Assembly (NCBI GenBank): GCA_963714035.1
Contig: OY970224.1
Span: 434,001 to 498,000, forward strand
Length of the DNA stretch: 64,000 nt
Direction of reading: 5' to 3'
Source of the DNA: DATFVB01 sp963714035
GTDB taxonomy: Bacteria > Acidobacteriota > Thermoanaerobaculia > UBA5066 > DATFVB01
Part shown: piece by piece, positions 1-10,774 of the stretch
Layout: every line of letters starts with the position of its first letter
How positions within the stretch are numbered: position 1 is the first letter of the stretch
The notes under the pieces: model-generated
Database searches by the model: none
Seen by the model: the letters and a program-made list of their open reading frames with translations, nothing else
Told to the model about the DNA's origin: nothing
Made by a program: the position numbers and the translations under genes

Positions 1-207
1 TTCCTCTTCACCGGCCAGAAGCTCGCCGGAAGGCTCGCGCCGGCGGGGCGCCCCGCGGCGCTCGCGCTCGGGCTCGTCCTGTGCGGAGCGGTTTCGTTCG
101 TGCCCGTCGCGGGACCGGTCCTGTGGAGCGCGGCTTCGGTGCTGGCGGTCGGCGCGGCGATCTTCACGCGGCTCGGGTCGCCGCGGTTCCGCGTGTCGGC
201 GGCGTAG
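1..207 (+). CDS. C-terminal fragment of a membrane protein
   Basis: The first 68 codons are open from the window edge to a TAG at 205-207, so the N-terminus lies outside. The visible part has two hydrophobic segments (about residues 19-40 and 43-60) separated by a Pro-Val-Ala-Gly-Pro turn, then a short basic tail. This two-helix end with a VPVAGPV hinge resembles the membrane tails of some bactofilin-like or polymer-forming proteins, but that is only a resemblance. The function cannot be settled from this fragment. Confidence 0.55.
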   Translation, partial: FLFTGQKLAGRLAPAGRPAALALGLVLCGAVSFVPVAGPVLWSAASVLAVGAAIFTRLGSPRFRVSAA

Positions 208-243
208 TTGCTCCTGGCGGCTCGGCAGCCGTCGTCCCGGCGA

Positions 244-514
244 CAAATCCGAAGCACGAAGTCCCGAATCCCGCGCGACTCGCGCAGGGCGAGCGCGCCG
301 ATCTCCGCGCACGCCAGTGCGCGCGCCAATCCGAAACGAATTCAAAATTCAAATGCTCCAGACGAACTGCGGTAGCAGGACCGTCACGCTTCGGTAGATC
401 TTTGCGTCGGCCCGGCCGGGGTCCTTTTCATCGCCGTGCCTCGACGTCTCGATCATTTGGAAATTCGGATGTCGTGCTTGTTTCGAACTTCGAGCCCGGG
501 ATTTCGGATTTCGG
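244..514. repeat. TTCGGATTTC-type dyad repeat, copy 1
   Basis: Words such as AATCCGAAGCACGAA (from about 246) and AATCCGAAACGAATTC (from 328) face their complements at 454-514, for example GGATTTCGG, GTCGTGCTTG and TTTCGAACTTCGA. The element is clearly lower in GC than its surroundings. The right arm resembles the reverse complement of the element at 30214-30257 (both carry ATTCGGA, then a CGTGCTT word, then TTCGAACTTCG). I associate such TTCGGATTTC-rich intergenic repeats with Acidobacteriota and Planctomycetes genomes; their function is unknown. Confidence 0.6.
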
Positions 515-586
515 CCGCTGCCGGCCTCGGCGCTCGCCCATGGCCATGATTTCCGCTCCCTGCGGCGTCCTGCGGCAGCCGTACGA

Positions 587-592
587 TAGAGT
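587..592 (+). promoter_or_regulatory. Putative -10 hexamer TAGAGT for the dehydrogenase gene
   Basis: TAGAGT lies exactly 7 nt before the ATG at 600. This is the same spacing seen before several other genes here, so the mRNA would start at or next to the start codon. No -35 element or Shine-Dalgarno sequence is visible. Confidence 0.5.
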
Positions 593-599
593 CCCCCGC

Positions 600-1454
600 A
601 TGGAAATTCGGACGATCGGCGTCGTCGGATCGGGACAGATGGGAAGCGGTATCGCCCACGTCGCGGCGGCCTCGGGCGCGTCGGTCATCCTCGCGGATGC
701 GGCGCCGGAGATCGTCGCTCGCGCGCGCGAGGCGATCGCGAAGAACCTCGATCGCGAAGTGGCGAAGGGGAAAAGGACCGCGGAAGACCGGGACGCCGCC
801 CTCTCGCGGGTCGCCGGGACGACCGACTTCTCCGCGTTCGGCTCGGCCGACATCGTCATCGAAGCGGTGACCGAAAACGAATCGGTCAAGCGCGACGTCC
901 TCCGGCGGGTCGACGAGGTCCTCCCGGCGGGATCGATCCTCGCGACGAACACGTCCTCGATCTCGATCACGAAGCTCGCGGCGTCCACCTCCCGGCCGGA
1001 TCGCTTCATCGGGATGCATTTCATGAACCCGGTCCCCGTGATGGCGCTGGTCGAGGTGATTCGCGGGATCGCGACGTCCGACGAGACCGCCGAGGCGGTC
1101 CGCAGTCTCGCCGGACGCCTGGGAAAGACGCCGATCTTCTGCAACGACTTTCCGGGCTTCGTCGCCAATCGCGTGCTGATGCCGATGATCAACGAGGCGA
1201 TCTACGCGGTCTACGAAGGGGTCGCCGACGAGGAGGCCGTCGACGGGATCATGAAGCTCGGCATGAACCATCCCATGGGGCCGTTGGCGCTCGCCGATTT
1301 CATCGGGCTCGACACGTGCCTCGCGATCCTCCGGGTCCTGCACGACGGCCTCGGCGATCCGAAGTACCGTCCGTGCCCTCTCCTCGTGAAGATGGTGGAC
1401 GCGGGATGGCTGGGACGGAAGTCCGGGCGCGGGTTCTACCGGTACCCGAAATGA
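600..1454 (+). CDS. hbd: 3-hydroxybutyryl-CoA dehydrogenase
   Basis: 284 aa, the usual size for the short bacterial 3-hydroxyacyl-CoA dehydrogenases, which oxidise (S)-3-hydroxybutyryl-CoA to acetoacetyl-CoA with NAD(P). The N-terminal Rossmann fold has GSGQMGSG at residues 10-17. The catalytic His140 lies in GMHFMNPVP, with Glu152 and Asn190 placed as in the family. The C-terminal helical dimerisation domain ends in the typical GRGFYRY. The ATG at 600 was chosen because it begins directly at the Rossmann strand and a TAGAGT hexamer lies 7 nt upstream; longer in-frame extension covers repeat DNA. It could work with the acyl-CoA genes at 25-33 kb, but it is not in their operon. Confidence 0.93.
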   Translation: MEIRTIGVVGSGQMGSGIAHVAAASGASVILADAAPEIVARAREAIAKNLDREVAKGKRTAEDRDAALSRVAGTTDFSAFGSADIVIEAVTENESVKRDVLRRVDEVLPAGSILATNTSSISITKLAASTSRPDRFIGMHFMNPVPVMALVEVIRGIATSDETAEAVRSLAGRLGKTPIFCNDFPGFVANRVLMPMINEAIYAVYEGVADEEAVDGIMKLGMNHPMGPLALADFIGLDTCLAILRVLHDGLGDPKYRPCPLLVKMVDAGWLGRKSGRGFYRYPK

Positions 1455-1487
1455 CCCGGAGCGCCGGGCTCCGGGGACGGGACTGAC

Positions 1488-3326
1488 ATGCTGTGCCAGA
1501 CCTGCGGGACGTTCAACGCCGACGCGGCGGCGGAGTTCTGCGTCCGCTGCAAGGGAAAGCTCCTCGTCGTGTCCGGGCCCCGACCGGTCGACGAGGAGGA
1601 GCACGGCGGTCCGGAGGACGTCGGCCTCGACGAGCACCTGCTCGAGCGGATTTCCGCGCTCGAGGAGGTCGTCCGGCGCGAAGGAGAGATGCTGCGGACG
1701 CTCTTCGAGTCGCTGCAGCGTCTCGAAAAGAGCGTCTCGCTCGCGCAGAGCGGAATCCTCGCGCTGCAGGAGACGCTCGAGCAGCGCGGGGTGCTGTCTC
1801 CCGGGGAAGCGACCGACCGATGGCAGGCGCGCTCCGAGAAGCGCCTGCACGCCGTCGAGACGAAGGACCGGCTGCTCGACCGGCGCGACCGGATCCTCGC
1901 CGGGTTCGCCGGGGCGGATCACGAGGGGTTCTTCCAGAAGCTGCGCGAGGCCGAGATCGCGATCGTGTCCCTCGACTCGGACCGCGGGCTGCGCCAGCTC
2001 GAGGAGGCGTTCCGGCTCGACCGGGGGAACGCGGATCTCGGCTTCTTCCTCGCGGAGACGTACTTCGCGGCCGGCGACCTCGAGCGCGCCTCGCAGTTCC
2101 TGAAGAAGATCCTCGCGGCGAACCCGAACCACCACGACTCCCTCCTCTATTCCGGGATCGTCGCGTCGGAATCGGGGGACGCCCGCTCGGCGGAGACGTT
2201 CCTCCGGCGCGCGATCGAGATGAAGCCGGAAGGTTTCCTGTCGCACTTCGCGCTCGGCGGGCTGCTCGCTCGGCAGGCGCGGTTCGACGAGGCGCAGCGC
2301 GAGCTGCTGACGGCGCGCGACATCGCGCCCCTGACGGCCACACGGATCCTTCTCGGGCAGGTGCAGCGGGAGCTCGGCGAGACGGGCCGCGCCATCGAGG
2401 AGTTCGAGGCGGCGATCCACGAGGACCCGCGCTCCGAGGAGGCGCACTTCCAGCTCGGGCTCGCCTACCTCGAAAAGAACCGCCCGGGGCGCGCGTTGAA
2501 GGAATTCCAGAGCAGCCTGGAGATCAACCCCCGCCGGCTCGAAGTGCAGGAGGCGGTCCGACTGCTCGAGAAGGAGCGCTGGACCGGACTTCCCGGCGTC
2601 GACGGGCCCGCCGCCGAGGACTTCCGCCGCGCGGAAGAATGCGTCGCCGACGGACGCCTGCGGCAGGCGCTGGATCTCTACCGCCGCGCGCTCGAGAAGG
2701 AGCCGGAGAACGGAACGGTGCGGATTTCCTTCGCGCTGCTCTGCGCGTCCCTCGGCCTCTCGGCCGAGGCGATCGCGGCGTGCCGCAGGATCCTTTCGGG
2801 GAAGCCGGAAGAGATGGTCGCGACGGCGGCCTGCTCGACCCTCGCCGAAGTGCTCCGGGGCGAGGGGCAGGCGAGGGAAGCCGCCCGCGTCGTCGAGGAC
2901 TTCCTCGCGAAATACGACTCGCCGGCGGCCCGGACGATCGGGTTCTACGAGCTCGCCTCGAGCCTGGCGGACTCCGACGAGAACCTGAACGAAGCGCTCG
3001 ACCTCGCGTCGCGCTCGCTCGAGGCGGCGCCGGACGAGCTCAAACCCTTTTCGCTCGCCGCCCTCGGGTGGGTCTACTACAAGAAGAAGGACTACGACAG
3101 CGCGATCAAGTTCCTCAAACGCTCGTCGGAGAGCTCGCCCACGCCCTCGACGCTGCACCGCCTCGGACTCGCCCTGCTCGCCTCGGGCCAGGCGGAAGAG
3201 GCGAAGGCGGCGTTTCGCCGGGCGAAGACCGTGGCCTCGCGCGGAGCGCGACTCGAGGAGAAGATCCTTGAGCAGGTCAGGATGAATCGCAGGCTCATCG
3301 AAATGGCCTCCCCGCGCCGCAAATAG
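1488..3326 (+). CDS. Zinc-ribbon, coiled-coil and TPR protein
   Basis: 612 aa. The N-terminus is a zinc ribbon (Cys3, Cys6, Cys18, Cys21). It is followed by an acidic linker, a heptad-rich helical stretch (about residues 45-110) and then tandem tetratricopeptide repeats to about residue 590. The repeats show the usual A/G-x-x-L/Y spacing, for example YLEKNRPGRALKEFQSSLEINP. No signal peptide or membrane segment is present, so it is probably a cytoplasmic scaffold. The ribbon suggests metal-dependent binding of protein or nucleic acid. The gene starts 34 bp after the dehydrogenase and may be cotranscribed with it. The partner is unknown. Confidence 0.85.
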   Translation: MLCQTCGTFNADAAAEFCVRCKGKLLVVSGPRPVDEEEHGGPEDVGLDEHLLERISALEEVVRREGEMLRTLFESLQRLEKSVSLAQSGILALQETLEQRGVLSPGEATDRWQARSEKRLHAVETKDRLLDRRDRILAGFAGADHEGFFQKLREAEIAIVSLDSDRGLRQLEEAFRLDRGNADLGFFLAETYFAAGDLERASQFLKKILAANPNHHDSLLYSGIVASESGDARSAETFLRRAIEMKPEGFLSHFALGGLLARQARFDEAQRELLTARDIAPLTATRILLGQVQRELGETGRAIEEFEAAIHEDPRSEEAHFQLGLAYLEKNRPGRALKEFQSSLEINPRRLEVQEAVRLLEKERWTGLPGVDGPAAEDFRRAEECVADGRLRQALDLYRRALEKEPENGTVRISFALLCASLGLSAEAIAACRRILSGKPEEMVATAACSTLAEVLRGEGQAREAARVVEDFLAKYDSPAARTIGFYELASSLADSDENLNEALDLASRSLEAAPDELKPFSLAALGWVYYKKKDYDSAIKFLKRSSESSPTPSTLHRLGLALLASGQAEEAKAAFRRAKTVASRGARLEEKILEQVRMNRRLIEMASPRRK

Positions 3327-3378
3327 GCGCGGCGATGCATCGATCCGGGCGGGGGCGGGCGCCGCGACCCGCGGCGCG

Positions 3379-3654
3379 GTGCCCCGGAACGGGAATAGCG
3401 ATAGCGGCGTTCGGCGCGCCGCAGGGTCAGCGGCAAGGCGACGCGGCGAAGGCGATGCGGTAGCGATCGTCTAGCCGCGGCAACACCGCCGATGGCCCTG
3501 CGCCGCCCGAACCCGAAGGGCGCCGGCGCATTGCGAACGATCTCGGCGCCGCGCCCCGGGCCCGATGCGCGACGGCATCTGCTCCCGGTGCGCGACATTG
3601 AGCTCCTTCGCAAGCCGCAGGCGCGCCGCTACCGTTATTCCCGTTCCGGGGCAC
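3379..3654. repeat. Palindromic-ended ~275 bp intergenic element, copy A
   Basis: The left end GTGCCCCGGAACGGGAATA (3379-3397) is perfectly complementary to the right end (3636-3654). With two mismatches the pairing continues about 12 bases inward. The interior aligns along its length with copy B at 33498-33771, sharing blocks such as GCGCCGCCCGAACCC, GACGATCTCGGCG/AACGATCTCGGCG and GGCATCTGC. No transposase is present, so it is a non-autonomous or structural intergenic element. Elements of this style recur in Acidobacteriota and Deltaproteobacteria intergenic regions. Confidence 0.8.
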
Positions 3655-3800
3655 TCACGTACGCCCCGGTACGCCTCGGCCGCGGGCTCGGGCGCCCGCA
3701 TCCCGCCGGGATCGCGCCTCCCCGCGCCTTGGCCTCGTCGGTTCTTCATCGCGGCGAATCCCGAGACGCCTTCGCATCCGGGGAATCTCGACGCTTCTGG

Positions 3801-3806
3801 TAAGCT
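3801..3806 (+). promoter_or_regulatory. Putative -10 hexamer TAAGCT for proS
   Basis: TAAGCT ends 6 nt before the proS ATG at 3813. It fits the TANNNT-next-to-start pattern of this genome, although the sequence is a weaker match than TAGAAT. Confidence 0.4.
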
Positions 3807-3812
3807 CCGAAA

Positions 3813-5524
3813 ATGCGCTGGACGCAGTATTTTTTGAACACCTTGAGGGAAACGCCCGCCGACGCGGACGCGGTCTCTCACCGCCTGATGATGCGGGCGG
3901 GAATGATCCAGAAGGTGGCCGCCGGGATCTACACCTATCTGCCGCTGGGCCTGCGCGCCCTCCACAAGCTCGAGACCATCGTGCGGGAGGAGATGAACCG
4001 GGAGGGAGCGATCGAGCTCCTCATGCCCGCCATCTCGCCGGCGGAGCTCTGGCAGGAATCGGGCCGCTGGCAGAAGTACGGCAAGGAGCTCCTGCGCCTG
4101 AAGGACCGCCACGATCGCGATTTCTGCTTCGGGCCGACGCACGAGGAGGTCGTGACCGACACGGTCCGGAAGTCCGTCGTCTCGTACCGGCAGCTCCCGC
4201 TCAACCTCTACCAGATCCAGACGAAGTTCCGCGACGAGATCCGGCCGCGGTTCGGCCTGATGCGCGGGCGCGAGTTCCTGATGAAGGACGCGTATTCCTT
4301 CGACGTCGACGACGCCGGGCTCGCCGAACAATACACGAAAATGATCCGCGCCTACTCCGCCGTCTTCACCCGGTGCAAGCTCGACTTCACGATGGTCGAG
4401 TCCGACGTCGGCGCGATCGGCGGGTCCTCCGCCCACGAATTCATGGTCCTCGCCGAGACGGGGGAGGACGCGGTCGTGAAATGCCCGGCCGGCGATTACG
4501 GCGCGAACCTCGAGAAGGCCTCCACGGCGGAGCTCGAGCCGCCCGAAGCCGGACCCGAAGCGGCGATGGCCGAGGTCGACACGCCGGGCGCGAAGACGAT
4601 CGACCAGATCGCGGCGTTCCTGAAGGTCTCCCCCTCCGCGACGATCAAGACGCTGATCTTCGAAACCGACCGGGAGTTCGTGGCGGCCGTCGTTCGCGGC
4701 GATCTCGACGTCCACGAGGTGAAGCTGAAGAACCACCTCGGCGCGGAGCATCTCCAGCTCGCGAGCGAAGGGAAGGTCGAGCAGGCGACCGGCGGCCCCC
4801 CCGGGTTTTCCGGTCCGGTCGGCCTTTCCGGCGTCCGGATCGTCGTCGACCGGTCGGTCCCCCGGCTCGTCAACGTCGTGGCGGGAGCCAACCGCGCGGA
4901 CCGGCACCTCGTCAACGTGAACCCCGGGCGCGACTTCGACGTCGCCGAGATCGCGGACATCGCCGCCGCCCGGGCCGGAGACCCCTGCCCCCGCTGCGGA
5001 TCGCCTCTCGAGGTCGCCCGGGGCATCGAGGTGGGGAACATCTTCAAGCTCGGGACGAAGTATTCCGTGCCGATGGACTGCTCGTTCCTCGACGAGAAGG
5101 GCGACAAGAAGCCGATGGTGATGGGCTGCTACGGCCTCGGCATCGGCCGGACGGTCGCCGCCGTCGTCGAGCAGAACCATGACGACGCGGGGATCGTCTG
5201 GCCCGCGCCGCTCGCGCCGTTCGACCTGCACTTGATCGCGATGAACGTCGGCGACCGGGAGAACCGCGAGGAAGCCGAGCGCGTCTACGGGGCGCTCCGC
5301 GAGAAGGGCGTCGACGTGTTCTACGACGACCGCGACGAGCGCCCGGGCGTCAAGTTCAAAGACGCCGATCTCCTCGGCTTCCCTCTTCGCGTGACGGTCG
5401 GCGGGCGGTCTCTCAAGGAAGGGAAGATCGAGCTGTCGCGCCGGAAGGACCGGGAGGCGGAGCCGGTCGCCAAGGAGCAGATCGTGGAGGCGGCGGTCGG
5501 CGCCGTCCGTCAGGCGCAGAAGGC

Positions 5525-5528
<4 letters not shown>
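3813..5528 (+). CDS. proS: Prolyl-tRNA synthetase, bacterial type
   Basis: 571 aa class II aminoacyl-tRNA synthetase that charges tRNA-Pro. Motif 2 is represented by GPTHEE and the FRDEIRPRFG-LMRGREFLMKDAYSFD segment (about residues 108-170). Motif 3 is GCYGLGIGRTVAAVVEQNHD near residue 435. A YbaK-like editing insertion sits between motifs 2 and 3 (about residues 225-390), as in long bacterial ProRS, and would deacylate Ala-tRNA-Pro. The C-terminal anticodon-binding domain follows. The start begins with the family-typical MRWTQYFLNTLRE. The stop codon overlaps the start of maeB by 4 nt, giving a two-gene coupled unit. Confidence 0.97.
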
Positions 5529-7794
<2,266 letters not shown>

Positions 7795-7798
<4 letters not shown>

Positions 7799-8253
7799 GG
7801 TTTCCGGGCCGCCGCGGGGCGCTCCTCGCCGCGGGTCTCCTGGCCGGGACGGCCTCGATCGCCTGTCTGTCGTTCCGCAACCCCACGATCGCGTTCGCGG
7901 GAGTCGACGTCTCGGAGGTGACCCGGGAGGGCGCGGTTCTCGACGTCGAGCTCGCCGTCACCAATCCGAACGGCTACGCGCTCGGCGTCCGGCAGCTCAC
8001 CTACCGGCTGTCGGTCGAAGGGGAGAGCGCGGGCGAAGGCTCGCTCGAATCGGCCCTTTCGGTTCCCGCCCACGGGAACGCCGTCGTGAAGCTGCCGCTG
8101 ACGCTCCGCTGGGCGCCCCTGCGCTCCCGGGCCCTCGAGTTCGCGATTTCCGGGATGGCCTACGCGGTGGAGGGGGAAGTCGTGTTCACGACGCCGCTCG
8201 GATCGGTCCGGCGCCCGTACCGGCACGCGGACCGTCTCTCGCTGCTGCGCTGA
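7795..8253 (+). CDS. LEA14-like (WHy domain) lipoprotein
   Basis: 152 aa from a GTG that overlaps the maeB stop (GTGA). The N-terminus is basic and hydrophobic and ends in a lipobox-like ASIAC, so a lipidated envelope protein is likely. The rest matches the water-stress/LEA type 2 fold: alternating beta strands with VDVSEVTREGAVLDVELAVTNPN followed by a conserved VPAHGNAVVKLPLTL block. Family members are small periplasmic or membrane-anchored proteins of poorly defined role. No partner is evident from the neighbours. Confidence 0.8.
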
Positions 8254-8254
8254 C

Positions 8255-8289
8255 CGGGCGGCGCTCCGCTTCGCGCCGGAGTCCGCCCG
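8255..8289. terminator. Hairpin between convergent genes
   Basis: CGGGCGG (8255-8261) pairs with CCGCCCG (8283-8289), with a second inner pairing CTCCG/CGGAG. The hairpin fills the 36 bp gap between two convergent stop codons almost exactly, so it probably serves both strands. There is no T-tract, so classical intrinsic strength is uncertain. Confidence 0.6.
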
Positions 8290-10188
8290 TCACCCGCCGG
8301 TGCGCTCGCAGAGGACGAGCGTCCGGTCGTCGTCCGCCACGGTCGACGAGCAGTGGGCGCTCACGGCGTCGAGGATCGCCTGGCGGAGGACCGGGAGGGG
8401 CGACGCGGCATGTTCGGCGAGGATGCTCTCGAACCGCTCGAAGCCGAACGCGTCGTCGGCCGCGTCGCGGCACTCGATGATCCCGTCGGTGTAGAAGACG
8501 AGCCGGTCGCCGGTCGCGAAGGGGAACACCGCGGTCGGGAATTCCCGCGACTCGAAGAGCCCGAGAGGGAGTGCGGGGAGCGCGAGCGCCTCGACGCGGC
8601 CGCGCGAGATCCGGTACGGGGGAGGGTGTCCGGCGTTGGTGAGCGAGACCGTGTCGGGCGAAACGAGCACCGCGAGCGCGAGCGTCATGTAGTTCCGCGT
8701 GTCGGTCGAGCGGAAGAGGAGCGCGTTCATCTTCCCGAAGAGCTCGGCGCCGGTCGTCCCCGATTCGAGCAGCGTCGCGAGCGCGGCCTTGGCGGTGGCG
8801 ACGAGGAGCGCGGTCGGAAGGCCGTGCCCGGACACGTCGCCGATCGCGACCGCCGTCTTCGCGTCGCGGGTCGAGAGGAAGTCGTAGTAGTCGCCGCCCA
8901 TGCGGGCGACGGGCTCGAAGTAGGTCACGGCGGAGAGCCCCGGCACGGAGGCGCCTTCGGCGGGGAGGAGCTTCTGCGCGATCAGCCGGGCCTGGTCGAT
9001 CTCCCGGTCGAGGAGCTCGCGCGCGGCGCGGTCCTGCAGCGTCGATTCGAGGGATCCGGCCATGAGGTCGAAGGATCGCGCGAGATCGCCGACCTGATCG
9101 TGCGCCCGCGTCGCGATGCGGACCGAGAAATCGCCGGCCGCGATGTGCTCCGTCGCCTTCGACAGGCGGTTCACGGTCTTCGTGATCGTCCGGATCAGGA
9201 GATACGCGGTCAGGAGCGCGACGAGATAGACGGCGAGGAGCATGCCGCCGAGCACCGTCAGCGCGATGATCGGCCAGCGATTCTTGTTCTCGTCGATCGC
9301 GCCCTGGGAGAAGAGCTCCTCGAACGCCCGGCTCCACGACAGCCGGGTGAGCGCGGCGACCGTCCGGTCCTCGGGGCTCGATCCGCCGAGGATCGGGCGC
9401 GACGTGTAGACCCACCAGACGACGGTGAGCGGCGAGCGCGAATGGTCCTGCGGGATCGCCTGCGGCGGATAGATGAACTCGCCGGCGAGATAAGGGTGGG
9501 CGACGCGCCGCTGCCGCTCCTTGCCGTCGATCTGGATCTCGATGCCGCCGCCTTCCGACCGCGTCCGGGCGTTCTTCGAGAGGGGCTTCAGGGCGATTCC
9601 GGAAAGCTCCGCGACGCGGGAGAAGAAGAGGTCGTCGACCGGGATCGCGGCGATCGTCGCGCCCGTGTCCGAGAAGCTCCCGGTCGCGAAGAGGTTCGCG
9701 CCGTCGCGCCCGATGAAGCGCGGGGACTCGAGCGACCGGATCCAGCCCGGCGGAGGGGAGCCTGCCGGCAGCGTCGGAATCTCGGAGGCGGTCACCGTGT
9801 TCCCGACGATCCGGGCCCGCCGGACGCCCGGGACCTGGCCGGCGAGGACGCGGGTCCCGAGCTGCCGGAGCGCGGCGTCGACCCGGAAAGCCTCGAACTG
9901 ACCGATCGTCATGTCCGCGGCGATGGCGATCAGGAGCGCGACCATCGGGATCGGCACGATCCCGATCAGGAAATAGGAAAAAGCGAGGCGCCAGGAGAGC
10001 CGGTAGAAGAGCTTCCGGGCGAGGAGCCGCGCGAGGCGCACGGCGAAGACGGCGCCGGTGACGCACAGAAGGAGGATCCCGACCGGCGTCATCGGGTTGT
10101 CGCTGCCGACGCTTCCTCCGGCGACGACGAGCGCGATTCCCCCCGCGGCCAGGGCCAGCCAGACGCGCGTCGATTTTCGAAGGGCCAT
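8290..10188 (-). CDS. HAMP-containing SpoIIE/RsbU-type PP2C phosphatase
   Basis: 632 aa membrane-anchored serine phosphatase, of the class that normally acts on anti-sigma-factor antagonists. Hydrophobic segments lie near residues 10-27, 36-55 and 68-92. A roughly 210-residue extracytoplasmic domain follows, then another membrane segment near 305-335, a HAMP domain (TKTVNRLSKATEHIAAGDFS) and a C-terminal PP2C domain. The PP2C domain keeps the metal-binding pattern: GGDYYDF, GDVSGHGLPTALL and FYTDGIIE. No sigma factor or antagonist gene lies nearby, so its target is elsewhere. A TAGACT hexamer 9 nt upstream of the ATG, on the minus strand, could drive it. Confidence 0.9.
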   Translation of the reverse strand: MALRKSTRVWLALAAGGIALVVAGGSVGSDNPMTPVGILLLCVTGAVFAVRLARLLARKLFYRLSWRLAFSYFLIGIVPIPMVALLIAIAADMTIGQFEAFRVDAALRQLGTRVLAGQVPGVRRARIVGNTVTASEIPTLPAGSPPPGWIRSLESPRFIGRDGANLFATGSFSDTGATIAAIPVDDLFFSRVAELSGIALKPLSKNARTRSEGGGIEIQIDGKERQRRVAHPYLAGEFIYPPQAIPQDHSRSPLTVVWWVYTSRPILGGSSPEDRTVAALTRLSWSRAFEELFSQGAIDENKNRWPIIALTVLGGMLLAVYLVALLTAYLLIRTITKTVNRLSKATEHIAAGDFSVRIATRAHDQVGDLARSFDLMAGSLESTLQDRAARELLDREIDQARLIAQKLLPAEGASVPGLSAVTYFEPVARMGGDYYDFLSTRDAKTAVAIGDVSGHGLPTALLVATAKAALATLLESGTTGAELFGKMNALLFRSTDTRNYMTLALAVLVSPDTVSLTNAGHPPPYRISRGRVEALALPALPLGLFESREFPTAVFPFATGDRLVFYTDGIIECRDAADDAFGFERFESILAEHAASPLPVLRQAILDAVSAHCSSTVADDDRTLVLCERTGG

Positions 10189-10197
10189 GCGCCCGAA

Positions 10198-10203
10198 AGT
10201 CTA
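10198..10203 (-). promoter_or_regulatory. Putative -10 hexamer TAGACT (minus strand)
   Basis: Read on the minus strand, TAGACT is followed by 9 nt and then the ATG of the PP2C phosphatase. It sits back to back with the plus-strand TATATT at 10254, forming a short divergent promoter region. Confidence 0.4.
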
Positions 10204-10253
10204 CCCTGCCGGACGGCGAGTCGAGCCGGCGCCCGCTCCTCGCGGCCTCCTGA

Positions 10254-10259
10254 TATATT
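10254..10259 (+). promoter_or_regulatory. Putative extended -10 TGATATATT
   Basis: TATATT preceded by a TG one base upstream, 11 nt before the GTG at 10271. Transcription would begin only about five bases before the start codon. It probably serves the small membrane protein gene and guaA together. Confidence 0.45.
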
Positions 10260-10270
10260 CCCCGGAGATC

Positions 10271-10774
10271 GTGACGTTTCTGAGGAACTGCGCGCTCCTG
10301 CTTCCCGCCGGATTCCTCGTCGCCGCGTTCGTTTTCCTTCTCGGCCACGGCCCGCAGGATCCGGCGCTCTCGGTCTTCCCGTTCGTCGGCGAATGGATCG
10401 GCGCGGACCGCCTTCCGAAGTCCCCGGAGCTCTCGTTCCTCTTCCAGAGCGCGATGCTGTTCCTGCCGGCGTATGTTCTCTGGCTGCTCCTGGTCCTGCT
10501 CGTCGTCCTCGCCGAGCGCGCGCTCTTCGGTCCGCCGGAACATTCGCCGGGCCTCCTGCACCGGACGTTCTCGCGGTCGTGCGTCTTCTTTCTCTTCATC
10601 CTCTGCGGCGCGGCGGGCGCGGCGAGCGGGGCCGTCAAGCGGAGACTGAAGACGGAAGGCCCCGTCGGGGTCGCCGTCGTCGCCGCATCCCCGTTCGTCG
10701 CCGGAGCGGCGGCGCCGATCCCCGCGATCGTCCTCGCTCTCCCGCTCGCCGGCTTCCTGAGGATGCGGCCGTGA
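10271..10774 (+). CDS. Small polytopic membrane protein of unknown function
   Basis: 167 aa from a GTG. Four hydrophobic segments are visible: about residues 5-25, 58-85, 97-118 and 130-160. The loops are short and contain no catalytic-looking motif. The stop overlaps the guaA start by GTGA, so it is cotranscribed and probably coupled with guaA, though nothing links it to purine metabolism. I do not recognise the family. The GTG was chosen because it follows the TATATT hexamer closely and starts at the first membrane segment. Confidence 0.65.
   Translation: MTFLRNCALLLPAGFLVAAFVFLLGHGPQDPALSVFPFVGEWIGADRLPKSPELSFLFQSAMLFLPAYVLWLLLVLLVVLAERALFGPPEHSPGLLHRTFSRSCVFFLFILCGAAGAASGAVKRRLKTEGPVGVAVVAASPFVAGAAAPIPAIVLALPLAGFLRMRP

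Larger units (their letters stand above)
208..599. other. Intergenic region with a dyad repeat and a promoter
   Basis: 392 bases without a convincing gene. It holds the AT-richer dyad repeat at 244-514 and, at its right end, a TAGAGT hexamer 7 nt before the next start codon. The reading frame of the next gene happens to stay open through this region, but the extension is compositionally unlike coding sequence and has no family resemblance. Confidence 0.6.
3327..3812. other. Intergenic region with a palindromic-ended repeat and a promoter
   Basis: 486 bases containing the repeat at 3379-3654, about 145 bp of GC-rich sequence with no recognisable gene, and a TAAGCT hexamer just before proS. 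Short open frames exist on both strands inside the repeat, but they are shadows of the repeat. Confidence 0.6.

Noticed and set aside
81..599. N-terminal extension of the dehydrogenase frame upstream of 600
   Set aside because: The extension crosses a dyad repeat, lacks any fold-like pattern, and the ATG at 600 fits both the Rossmann start and the TAGAGT hexamer 7 nt upstream.
453..3158. Very long open frame on the minus strand opposite the dehydrogenase and TPR genes
   Set aside because: It mirrors plus-strand genes with clear family motifs; its translation is Arg/Glu/Leu-rich nonsense, the usual antisense shadow of very GC-rich codons. The same applies to 13519-16866 minus (opposite dnaE) and 34654-37752 minus (opposite valS).
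3400..3837. Short overlapping open frames within and around repeat copy A, on both strands
   Set aside because: They translate the repeat, and a similar peptide (sharing AEIVRN) appears from copy B. No start signal or codon bias supports them.
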